Shown here: piece by piece, positions 45,374 through 52,347 of the stretch
Numbering within the stretch: the stretch's first letter is position 1
Layout: the number at the start of each line of letters is the position of its first letter
From: an uncultured Neomegalonema sp.
GTDB taxonomy: Bacteria > Pseudomonadota > Alphaproteobacteria > Rhodobacterales > Rhodobacteraceae
Assembly: GCA_937995735.1 (NCBI GenBank)
Contig: CALKIZ010000013.1
Location: 1 to 52,347 of the forward strand
Direction of reading: 5' to 3'
Length of the DNA stretch: 52,347 nt
Notes under the pieces: generated by a model
Database searches by the model: none
What the model saw: only the letters and a program-made list of their open reading frames with translations
What the model was told of the DNA's origin: nothing
Program-made: the position numbers and the translations under genes

Positions 45374-45424
45374 AGAACTGCCTTTCATGGCGTTTTTAAT
45401 ACACCGTATTTGCGCTAATCTTGC

Positions 45425-45440
45425 CTAACGGATGGTTAAC
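45425..45440. promoter_or_regulatory. CtrA-like box upstream of the LysM lipoprotein gene
   Basis: On the minus strand GTTAA-N7-TTAG is one base from the CtrA consensus TTAA-N7-TTAA, and it lies 52-67 bases before the ATG at 45373. Placement and target (a division-type LysM/M23 lipoprotein) fit CtrA control as known in other Alphaproteobacteria; binding is inferred. Confidence 0.4.
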
Positions 45441-45525
45441 AAAGCAGTGCACAGACGTTAATTTTTTGTCAAAATCGTCTTTTTTTAACCTTTCAACTGC
45501 CCTACGTCTTTAAAGCCGCACAATT

Positions 45526-46458
45526 TCAGAGCGTCCGCGTCGTTTCACGTGCAATCATATCGCGATATGCGGCCCGGAGTCGTTGGACCATGGGGCCGGG
45601 GATCGCTGGGACATCCCCCAAAGGATCACCAAGAACGCGCCCATCAATCTCACGTACTGGAGAGACACCCGCAAATGTGCCCGTGACGAAGGCTTCTTCT
45701 GATCCATACACATCGGTCAAAGAAAAGTTCTTTTGCCGAACCGTTATACCCTCTTGCTCACAAAGCCGGATGACATTGCCGCGCGTAATACCGCCAAGGC
45801 AGTAATCGCCGCTGGAGGTCCAAACCTCACCGCGCCGAACGATAAAGAAATGAGTAGAATTGCACGTTGCAACAAAGCCTTGCGGGTCGAGCATCAACGC
45901 TTCATCCGCCCCGGCTTTCGCCGCCTGAATACAGGCTTGGATACAATTCAACTTCGAATGGGAGTTTAGTTTCTGGTCTTGCTGATCGGGACCGGTACGC
46001 CGGAACGCCGATGTAAACAGCGTAATCCCGCGATCATCGACGGTTGCTTTCTTATGTTCAGGGATGATGACGATGGTTGGCGGCGTGATCGTCACGCGCG
46101 GGTCTTGATACGGCGTTGCCTTGATCCCGCGAGACATCATCAAGCGAATATGCACCCCATCGGTCATGCCGTTCGCATCAATACACGCGAACAAACGCTC
46201 CACGAGTTGCTCCGGCGAGACATCCATCTCAAAATCGAGCGTCCGCGCACCTTCATAAAGCCGCGTCAGATGCGCGCGGAGGAAAGGTATCCCGCCATCA
46301 TGCAGGCGCAACCCTTCCCAAACGCCATCCCCAAGAACAAATCCTGAATCAAAGACGGAAACTGTTGCCTCAGCGCGCGGGACCAACTCTCCGTTGATTG
46401 AAATCAAAATCTCCGCATTGCGTGGGTCATCTTGATAAGCATGTGCACCGTAACCCAT
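45526..46458 (-). CDS. Class IV aminotransferase (branched-chain / D-amino acid type)
   Basis: 310 residues from the ATG at 46458 (MGYGAHAYQDD), with AAGGA upstream. PLP fold type IV: FVLGDGVWEGLRLHDG, IRLMMSRG, the PLP lysine in QKLNSHSKLNCIQA, then EALMLDPQGFVATCNSTHFF and LGGITRGNVIRL. It transfers amino groups between branched-chain or D-amino acids and 2-oxo acids. The exact substrate cannot be told from sequence; aminodeoxychorismate lyase is less likely given the NSTHFF strand. Confidence 0.9.
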   Translation of the reverse strand: MGYGAHAYQDDPRNAEILISINGELVPRAEATVSVFDSGFVLGDGVWEGLRLHDGGIPFLRAHLTRLYEGARTLDFEMDVSPEQLVERLFACIDANGMTDGVHIRLMMSRGIKATPYQDPRVTITPPTIVIIPEHKKATVDDRGITLFTSAFRRTGPDQQDQKLNSHSKLNCIQACIQAAKAGADEALMLDPQGFVATCNSTHFFIVRRGEVWTSSGDYCLGGITRGNVIRLCEQEGITVRQKNFSLTDVYGSEEAFVTGTFAGVSPVREIDGRVLGDPLGDVPAIPGPMVQRLRAAYRDMIARETTRTL

Positions 46459-46654
46459 CGTTTCATCCTTTTTCGGAGACAAAGCGCCTCAAATCTCACG
46501 TCATCCCGAAATTGCTCGCATACCCGATAGATTGTCGAGCAATTTCGCACCCTTCCAAATCCGTCCGTTGTCTTCCTCTTGGCGAATGCTATTTTTCGCG
46601 ATAGTTTTTCGCATCACGGTTCCAAGCTCTTTTGGCGCTAGAGGAAATTAAGAT

Positions 46655-47788
46655 ATGACAGCCCACGATCCGAATGTTGATCCGGTCGCCGAACTGAAAG
46701 CCAATGTGCGTGTGCCGTTTGAGAATGCACGCGCGATGCCCAAGGCCGTTTACACATCCGAAGCGTTCCTCGAAGCAGAATTGCAATATATTTTCAGGCA
46801 AGACTGGTTCTGTGTCGGACGCGCCGACTCGCTGCCTAATCCCGGTGACTACACAACGCTCGACCTTGCGGGCCAACCGATCATGGTCATTCGCGATGCG
46901 GATGGAGCATTACGGGCGCAGTCAAATGTGTGTCTGCACCGCATGTCCACCTTGCTGCATGGCAGTGGCAATACAAAAACCATCGTCTGCCCGTACCACG
47001 CTTGGACGTATAATCTGGACGGCAAGCTGCGCGGCGCACCCGCAATGACGCTGAATGAGGGTTTCGAGAAAAGCGAATATTGCCTGCCCCAAGTTAAATG
47101 CGAGGAATGGCTCGGCTGGATCATGATTTCCCTCAATCCGGATGCGGCCCCCGTTGGTGATGGCCTCCGCGAGATGATGCCACTGATCGAAAATTACGGA
47201 ATGGAATCCTACAGCCAGACATTCTTTGAGACCCATACATGGGATACAAACTGGAAGGTGCTGGCCGAGAACTTCATGGAAAGCTATCACCTGCCCGTTT
47301 GTCACGCTGGCACGATTGGCGGCCTGTCAAAACTGGAAGAGATGATCTGCCCTCCCGGTCTAAGCGGGTTCAACTATCATACGATTATGAAGGACGACAC
47401 GCTCAAGATTGCGCTGGCTCATCCCGATAACACACGCATGAAAGGCGACGAGCGCCGCACGACATATTTGCTCGCAATCTATCCAAGTCTGTTGATTACG
47501 CTGACCCCCGGATACTTTTGGTATTTATCGCTGCACCCGAATGGTGTCAGCAAAGTCGATATACGCTTTGGAGGCGGCATGTCGCCGGAATATGTCAACG
47601 ACCCGGAATCGCAATCTCACTTTACGCATCTCAAATCACTGTTGGATGATGTGAATGTCGAGGACAAAGGCTGCACGGAAAAAGTCTATCGCGGCCTATG
47701 TTCTGATGCCGCAAAGCCGGGCCACTTGTCGCATCTGGAACGCCCGAACTATGATTTCGCAACTTATCTGGCATCGCGGATGCCCTGA
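46655..47788 (+). CDS. Rieske-type oxygenase, large subunit
   Basis: 377 residues. The Rieske [2Fe-2S] ligands are C93-x-H95 and C112-x2-H115 (VCLHRM, VCPYHAW). The mononuclear iron site is ENFMESYHLPVCH, with H212 and H217 and a later acidic residue in NVEDKGCTEKVYRGL. The family oxidises aromatic rings or demethylates quaternary amines (for example GbcA, stachydrine or carnitine oxygenases). No reductase gene is adjacent, so the electron partner is encoded elsewhere. GAGGAAA precedes the ATG. Confidence 0.92.
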   Translation: MTAHDPNVDPVAELKANVRVPFENARAMPKAVYTSEAFLEAELQYIFRQDWFCVGRADSLPNPGDYTTLDLAGQPIMVIRDADGALRAQSNVCLHRMSTLLHGSGNTKTIVCPYHAWTYNLDGKLRGAPAMTLNEGFEKSEYCLPQVKCEEWLGWIMISLNPDAAPVGDGLREMMPLIENYGMESYSQTFFETHTWDTNWKVLAENFMESYHLPVCHAGTIGGLSKLEEMICPPGLSGFNYHTIMKDDTLKIALAHPDNTRMKGDERRTTYLLAIYPSLLITLTPGYFWYLSLHPNGVSKVDIRFGGGMSPEYVNDPESQSHFTHLKSLLDDVNVEDKGCTEKVYRGLCSDAAKPGHLSHLERPNYDFATYLASRMP

Positions 47789-47803
47789 TACGGGGGTGAG
47801 CGA

Positions 47804-48478
47804 TCAGCCTTGGATGAGTTGCTTAATCACGCGCGGTAAGTCGTCAAACGACTCGATAAGCGCATCATGGCGCAGGCTTGCCGCATCCGCATTGCGATAA
47901 CCCCAGCCCGTGAGAATAAACGGAACTCCCGCGTTCTCCGCTGTCTTCGCATCAACGCCGCTATCGCCGACATAGATCAATGGCCCGTTGCCGAGCGGCG
48001 CAGCGGCAGAGGTCAGCATCGCGGGATCAGGCTTCAACACCCCCGGCAAAGTATCACCCCCGACAACTGAGGTGATGGGCGGCATATGCCCCAGAGCCTC
48101 TAATATTTGACGTGCTGGCCCTTCCGGTTTCTGTGTGCAAACACCAAGCGCATACCCCTCTTCCGCCAGAGTGAGCAGCGCAACCCGCGCGCCGGGATAC
48201 TCGGTAACACCATTCACAGGGTCTTTCGCATAGATCTCGCGAAACCGCGCAAAAGCCGCATCAACGCCATCGGCAGGCAACCCGCCCGTCGCGTTCATCA
48301 AGTCGACAACCTGTGCTTTGATGCCCCGCCCGACAAATCCGGCATAGTCTTCGGCGGAAACAATGGGCCGGTTCATCTCCCGACAAAGCGCAGCCCCCGC
48401 CGCCGCCAGCGACCCAACACTATCGACCAACGTTCCATCAAGATCAAAAACAATCCGAACAGCATTCTCAGCGCCCAT
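47804..48478 (-). CDS. HAD phosphatase, phosphoglycolate-phosphatase-like
   Basis: 224 residues from the ATG at 48478 (MGAENAVRIVFDLDGTLVDS), with AAGGAAA upstream; the frame is open to 48598 but the extra 40 residues are unconserved. Motif I DLDGTLVDS, motif II near GVCTQKPEG, the lysine in LKPDPAML and motif IV YVGDSGVDAKTAENAG are intact, with a helical C1 cap after motif I. It probably dephosphorylates phosphoglycolate or a similar small ester. Convergent with the Rieske gene, 15 bases apart. Confidence 0.9.
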   Translation of the reverse strand: MGAENAVRIVFDLDGTLVDSVGSLAAAGAALCREMNRPIVSAEDYAGFVGRGIKAQVVDLMNATGGLPADGVDAAFARFREIYAKDPVNGVTEYPGARVALLTLAEEGYALGVCTQKPEGPARQILEALGHMPPITSVVGGDTLPGVLKPDPAMLTSAAAPLGNGPLIYVGDSGVDAKTAENAGVPFILTGWGYRNADAASLRHDALIESFDDLPRVIKQLIQG

Positions 48479-48691
48479 AAAGGCTTTCCTTTTTATGGCG
48501 GCGTTTGCTCGTTTCATATCCATATGAAGACTGGAATCAAACTCGCGATACTGTTTGTACCGACCCGAGTTGATAGCCACACCTAACCGCTGATGCACGA
48601 CTGAAGGAGTCGTAGAGCGTCGGTTTTATAAGAGCATAAACCGGTAACTATGTTTCAAGTAGTGGGCATTGGTTCGCGCGGAGAAACAGTC

Positions 48692-49621
48692 ATGGCGGAG
48701 AGAGCAGAGGCGGATCAAACCTTTTTGGGCATTGCTATTATCCTCGCGTCGGTTGTGACAATGGCTTTTGCTGATGCACTCGTGAAGTTAATCAGCACCA
48801 ACCTTACGATATGGCAGTTATTTTTCGCACGCGCGCTGTTTGCAATTCCAATTCTCTTGGTGCTGGCCAGCGCACGAAATGTGAGCATCAATCTCCATGC
48901 GCCTCAATGGGTACTTACACGTAGCTTGTGTTTGCTTCTCTGTTGGCTGGCTCTCTATTCATCGTTTACAGTTCTCTCTCTGTCTGTGGCCGCTGTTGCC
49001 GTATACGCCAATCCGATCATAACGACACTGCTAACCGCTGCATTGATTGGCGAACGTGTCACGGTTCGACAATGGGGCGGTGTCTTGCTAGGCTTTCTCG
49101 GTGTGATTGCGATCATCAAACCCGGCACGGAAAGCTTCTCTTGGTTCATCATTCTGCCATTGCTTGCGGCTGCATTCTATTCCTTCGCGATGATCATCAC
49201 CCGCAGCAAATGTCAGAACGAAACGCCGCTCACATTGGCCTTAACGCTTCAAGGTTTATTCCTTGTGGTGGGCGCAGTTGGAATTGCCGTACTTTCACTC
49301 ATTGGTCTTAGCCCCGAAACGAAAATGGCTTTTCCTTTCCTGCTGGGTGATTGGCCCTCAATGGGTTTGAGAGAATGGGGCTTGATGGCACTGCTCGGAG
49401 CGCTGTCGGCGGCTTACTTTATGGGCGTAGCGCGCGCATACCAGATCGCACCGCCGCAGATTATTGGCACATTTGACTATGCCTACCTCGTATCCGCAGC
49501 CCTTTGGGGCTATCTCTTTTTCTCTGAAGCACCTGATGCGGCGACCACCGGTGGCATGATCTTTATTACAATGGCTGGCATTCTTGTCGCAGCGCCCTCA
49601 TCTAAAAAAGCTAAGGGGTAG
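48692..49621 (+). CDS. EamA/DMT-family exporter
   Basis: 309 residues from the ATG at 48692, with GGAGAAA 8 bases upstream. About 10 helices in two EamA repeats (IILASVVTMAFADALVKL opens the first). It is an inner-membrane metabolite exporter. Second DMT protein in the window, and only distantly similar to the one at 16732. Monocistronic as far as can be seen. Confidence 0.9.
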   Translation: MAERAEADQTFLGIAIILASVVTMAFADALVKLISTNLTIWQLFFARALFAIPILLVLASARNVSINLHAPQWVLTRSLCLLLCWLALYSSFTVLSLSVAAVAVYANPIITTLLTAALIGERVTVRQWGGVLLGFLGVIAIIKPGTESFSWFIILPLLAAAFYSFAMIITRSKCQNETPLTLALTLQGLFLVVGAVGIAVLSLIGLSPETKMAFPFLLGDWPSMGLREWGLMALLGALSAAYFMGVARAYQIAPPQIIGTFDYAYLVSAALWGYLFFSEAPDAATTGGMIFITMAGILVAAPSSKKAKG

Positions 49622-49800
49622 AAGCAGCGAAGGTTCTGATACCAGTCAAATCTTTTCCAGAATTATACAATTCCGCCATTTCCGCTGCGCTCATTCGAGT
49701 CTCTTCCCACAGATTTGATACCTCGACCTCGCACAACGAGCCGGTCTATAAACGAAAGAACCGGACCGCCGCCAGCGCTTAGTGCAACGGGAAATGCTTG

Positions 49801-50964
49801 ATGAAAATTACCGATGTTAAATCGCACGTCCTCGCTTACGATTTGCCCGAGGAGCTTGGCTATTCACAGCAATACTATGCCCGCCGTACCGCGCATATTG
49901 TCGAAATCTCCACCGATGAAGGCATAACCGGATGGGGAGAATGCTTTGGTCCGGGGCCGGTTGCCGCCGCGAACCGAGGCATTGTTGAGGGCGTGATTGC
50001 TCCGATGATCATGGGCCGCGACCCGCTCGACCGCGATGTGCTCTGGCATCACGTCTATAATCTTCTGCGCGATCACGGACAAAAGGGAATGCCTCTGCAA
50101 GCGCTGTCCGGTGTCGATATTGCGCTTTGGGACATATGCGGCAAAATCACCGGCTTGCCGCTTTGCAAATTGATCGGCGGACAATACCGCGATCAAGTTC
50201 CGGTTTACGGATATGGCATGATGCTCAAGCGCGAGGACACCGCGTCTCACATAGCGCGTTTTGAAGACGAAGCCGCCGCAATCAAAGGCATGGGATTTGC
50301 CGCGACCAAAATGAAAACCGGCCTTGGTGTGCGCGATGACATTAAACTCTGCGAAGCGGTCCGCAAAGGCATCGGGGATGACTTCCCGTTCATGGTCGAT
50401 GCCAATCACTGTTATACTGTCGGTGATGCGTTAGAAGTCGGGCGCGCCCTTGATGGCCTGAACGCTTATTGGTTCGAGGAACCCGTCGCCCCCGAAGACC
50501 ATGACGGTTATCGCGAATTACGCGCAAAACTCACCACGAAAATTTCCGGCGGAGAAGCCGAGTTTACCCGCTGGGGCTGGCGGCATTTATTGGAGGGGCG
50601 ATGCCTCGATATTGCACAGCCCGAAGTTTGCGCCCTTGGCGGTATTTCTGAATACCTGAAAGTGCTCGCCCTGTGCCACACGCATTTCATCCCTGTGGTC
50701 AATCACGTTTGGGGATCGGCGGTCGCCGTCGCCACAAACCTGCATCTGTTGGCCGCAATGCCGCCTCTCCCCGGAGGGCTATTCCCGCGCGAGCCAATGC
50801 TGGAGTTTGACACAACGCATAACCTCTTCCGCGATAACCTGCTCGCCGACCCGCTCGATATTCAAGGGCAAGTCGCGCGCAGTGGCGGGTTTGCGAAGAT
50901 ACCAAACGGTCCCGGCCTCGGCGTGGAACCAGACCGCGACTTCCTCAAGAAATACGCAATCTAA
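49801..50964 (+). CDS. Mandelate racemase/muconate lactonizing enzyme family protein
   Basis: 387 residues of the enolase superfamily. An N-terminal capping domain is followed by a barrel with the acid-base pair K170-x-K172 (ATKMKTGLG), metal ligands D200 (MVDANHCY), E226 (WFEEPVAPED) and E252 (SGGEAEFT), and H302 (PVVNHVWGSA) on the opposite face. Having KxK and the late His, it could be a racemase or acid-sugar dehydratase; the substrate cannot be assigned. It starts at the ATG at 49801, three bases after an in-frame TTG. A small membrane gene follows after one base. Confidence 0.92.
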   Translation: MKITDVKSHVLAYDLPEELGYSQQYYARRTAHIVEISTDEGITGWGECFGPGPVAAANRGIVEGVIAPMIMGRDPLDRDVLWHHVYNLLRDHGQKGMPLQALSGVDIALWDICGKITGLPLCKLIGGQYRDQVPVYGYGMMLKREDTASHIARFEDEAAAIKGMGFAATKMKTGLGVRDDIKLCEAVRKGIGDDFPFMVDANHCYTVGDALEVGRALDGLNAYWFEEPVAPEDHDGYRELRAKLTTKISGGEAEFTRWGWRHLLEGRCLDIAQPEVCALGGISEYLKVLALCHTHFIPVVNHVWGSAVAVATNLHLLAAMPPLPGGLFPREPMLEFDTTHNLFRDNLLADPLDIQGQVARSGGFAKIPNGPGLGVEPDRDFLKKYAI

Positions 50965-50965
50965 A

Positions 50966-51124
50966 ATGCGCGAGCGCGACATCTGGAAACGCTTTGCGTG
51001 GGAATGGCGATACTGGATTGGCATGGGCGTTGTTGCCTCGCCGATCCTGTTGCACATCTTGTTTCCCTCGCTGTTACCCGACTGGATGGTCCATGCATTA
51101 GAGTTTATGCTCGATACATATTGA
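50966..51124 (+). CDS. 52-residue membrane protein coupled to the enolase-superfamily gene
   Basis: 52 residues, starting MRERDIWKRFAWEWRYW and having a hydrophobic helix at about 17-36 (WIGMGVVASPILLHILFPSL). The ATG is one base after the stop of the upstream gene, the coding is clean and the stop is 43 bases before the deacetylase ATG. No family recognised. Short single-helix proteins of this kind are often unannotated. Confidence 0.6.
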   Translation: MRERDIWKRFAWEWRYWIGMGVVASPILLHILFPSLLPDWMVHALEFMLDTY

Positions 51125-51167
51125 ACGCTTTGTTGCCGCAAGCCGCACTTTGTCCAAAGGATAAACC

Positions 51168-52199
51168 ATGAAGATCGTCCACACAGAAAAGCATCGTTTG
51201 CGCGCGTCAAAGACGGAACTTTCCGGCGGGATCTTCATCCGCCCTCATGAATGCCCCGAGCGCGTTGAGCATATCACCACAGAGCTTTCGAAACGCGGGC
51301 ATACCGACCTGATTGAACCGAAAGACTTTGGCCTTGATCCAATCCACCGCATTCACGACGCGGATTATGTTTCGTTTCTGCAATCCTGCTGGACTGAATG
51401 GCAGGCAGAGGGTTTCGAGGGAGAAGCCTTGGCAACAGCATGGCCATCCCGCCGCATGACCCGAGAAAAACCGCCCCGCAATATTGACGGTAAAATCGGA
51501 TATTACTGCCTCGCCTCCGAAACCTCGATCAGCGAAGGCACATGGGAAGCCGCTGACGCCGCAGCGCAAGTCGCCCTCACCGGAGCCGAACTGATCCAAA
51601 AAGGGGACCGCAGTGCGTTTGCCCTCTGCCGCCCCCCCGGACACCACGCCGCGCAGGATATGTTCGGCGGGTATTGCTTCCTCAACAATGCGGGCATTGC
51701 TGCCCAATCTTTCCGTGATGCCGGGGCGAAGCGTGTCGCTGTCCTCGATGTAGATTTTCATCATGGCAACGGCACGCAAGCGATATTCTATGACCGCGAA
51801 GACGTGCTTTTTCTTTCGCTGCATGGTGATCCCGAAGACGCTTTCCCATACTTTTTGGGTGGCGCAGGCGAGATCGGGACAGGCGCGGGCGAAGGGTTCA
51901 ACATCAATTATCCCTTGCCTCCCGGATGCCCTTATCCGAAGTGGCTGGAGGCACTGAATGATGCGATGGCAAAGATTAAAAACTATGCCCCTGATGCTTT
52001 GGTCATATCTCTTGGCGTCGATACGTTTGAGCGCGATCCCATCAGCTTTTTCAAACTAACGAGCGATGATTTCACAGATTACGGAAGCCGCCTTGCAAGC
52101 CTCGGCTTGCCGACATTATTCGTGATGGAGGGCGGCTACGCTGTTACCGAAATCGGGATCAATACCGTCAACGTCCTCGACGGATTTGAAGGGCTCTAG
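51168..52199 (+). CDS. Acetylpolyamine amidohydrolase-like HDAC-family protein
   Basis: 343 residues, matching bacterial APAH in length. The zinc and catalytic residues are H159, H160 (RPPGHHA), D194/D196, H198 (DVDFHHGNG), D285 (GVDTFERDP) and Y324 (EGGY), each one residue beyond the APAH numbering. Of the APAH polyamine-binding acids, E17 and E118 are present, while the third (E106) is aspartate (D107). It should deacetylate acetylpolyamines or similar amides; other HDAC-like substrates are possible. AAAGGA precedes the ATG. The IS630 end begins directly after the stop. Confidence 0.88.
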   Translation: MKIVHTEKHRLRASKTELSGGIFIRPHECPERVEHITTELSKRGHTDLIEPKDFGLDPIHRIHDADYVSFLQSCWTEWQAEGFEGEALATAWPSRRMTREKPPRNIDGKIGYYCLASETSISEGTWEAADAAAQVALTGAELIQKGDRSAFALCRPPGHHAAQDMFGGYCFLNNAGIAAQSFRDAGAKRVAVLDVDFHHGNGTQAIFYDREDVLFLSLHGDPEDAFPYFLGGAGEIGTGAGEGFNINYPLPPGCPYPKWLEALNDAMAKIKNYAPDALVISLGVDTFERDPISFFKLTSDDFTDYGSRLASLGLPTLFVMEGGYAVTEIGINTVNVLDGFEGL

Positions 52200-52208
52200 T
52201 ACCCGGAA

Positions 52209-52347
52209 TCATTGTTCAGCGAAACATGGTTTGAGTCGTTTCTGATGGACTTCTGATTTTGTCCAGACGAAGGGCGCGGCGTCTTCGTTGTAGATTTTGA
52301 TGAAATCGTCGATATGGGCGATGAGCTGTTTTCGCGATGAGAACGAT
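52209..52347 (-). mobile_element. 3' end of an IS630-type transposase gene
   Basis: 46 codons are read from the right edge to a TGA at 52209-52211. The sequence includes LIAHIDDFIKIYNEDAAPF and VWTKSEVHQKRLKP, the C-terminal pattern of IS630-family DDE transposases (helix plus PFVWTK). The element continues beyond the window. Its end seems to lie at the TA of TAGTACCCGG right after the APAH stop; IS630 elements duplicate TA. Confidence 0.75.

Overview
The window looks like the chromosome of an alphaproteobacterium of moderate GC content. The call rests on gene order and family membership rather than on a marker gene: purC-purS-purQ, then purL-bolA-grxD on the same strand, coaD next to a secreted cyclophilin and queA, lipA followed by a RatA/COQ10-like gene, and a PAS_5-type protein are all arrangements I associate with that class. 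A near-CtrA site and the dispersed CCTCATCCTGAGGA-type repeats fit too. I cannot place it in a family. I saw no rRNA, tRNA or CRISPR array.

Layout. 1-2802 (+): a sugar-acid catabolic module (FAH-family hydrolase, hydroxypyruvate/2-oxotetronate isomerase, erythronate-dehydrogenase-like SDR), divergent from a gene cut by the left edge. 2832-10832 (-): RatA/COQ10-like protein, lipoyl synthase, a DUF302 secreted protein, MtnA, DUF924, an MFS transporter, a repeat-built peptidoglycan-binding protein, QueA and a secreted cyclophilin. 10912-12692 (-): CoaD, a two-CBS protein, and a gene-poor stretch with a convincing candidate small RNA. 12693-20579 (-): grxD, small membrane protein, bolA, purL, a PAS-like protein, a lipoprotein, purQ, purS, purC and an Arg/Pro-rich membrane protein, interrupted by one + strand DMT exporter. 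20580-28250: accessory-looking DNA with dispersed repeats, a bacterioferritin lacking its haem methionine, an uncharacterised CxxCC protein, a degenerate PCuAC protein, uup with a DUF3592-like partner, an AT-rich orphan membrane protein, a low-complexity protein and a cytochrome P460.

28276-30678 (-) is a large MscS channel. 30798-42735 (+) is the most striking block: ten co-directional genes, the first six joined by 4-base ATGA overlaps. They encode four glycosyltransferases (two of them paralogous GT28-like enzymes), a histidine phosphatase and a polysaccharide deacetylase, and run with a one-base gap into a complete Yej-type oligopeptide ABC importer (fused ATPase, binding protein, two permeases). 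This suggests that assembly of a surface glycan is coupled to uptake of a peptide or muropeptide.

42884-46458 (-) holds an odd 110-residue protein, a LysM/degenerate-M23 lipoprotein with 13-residue repeats under a CtrA-like box, and a class IV aminotransferase. 46655-52199 holds a Rieske oxygenase, a HAD phosphatase, a second DMT exporter, an enolase-superfamily dehydratase coupled to a 52-residue membrane protein, and an acetylpolyamine-amidohydrolase-like deacetylase. The right edge is the 3' end of an IS630-type transposase.
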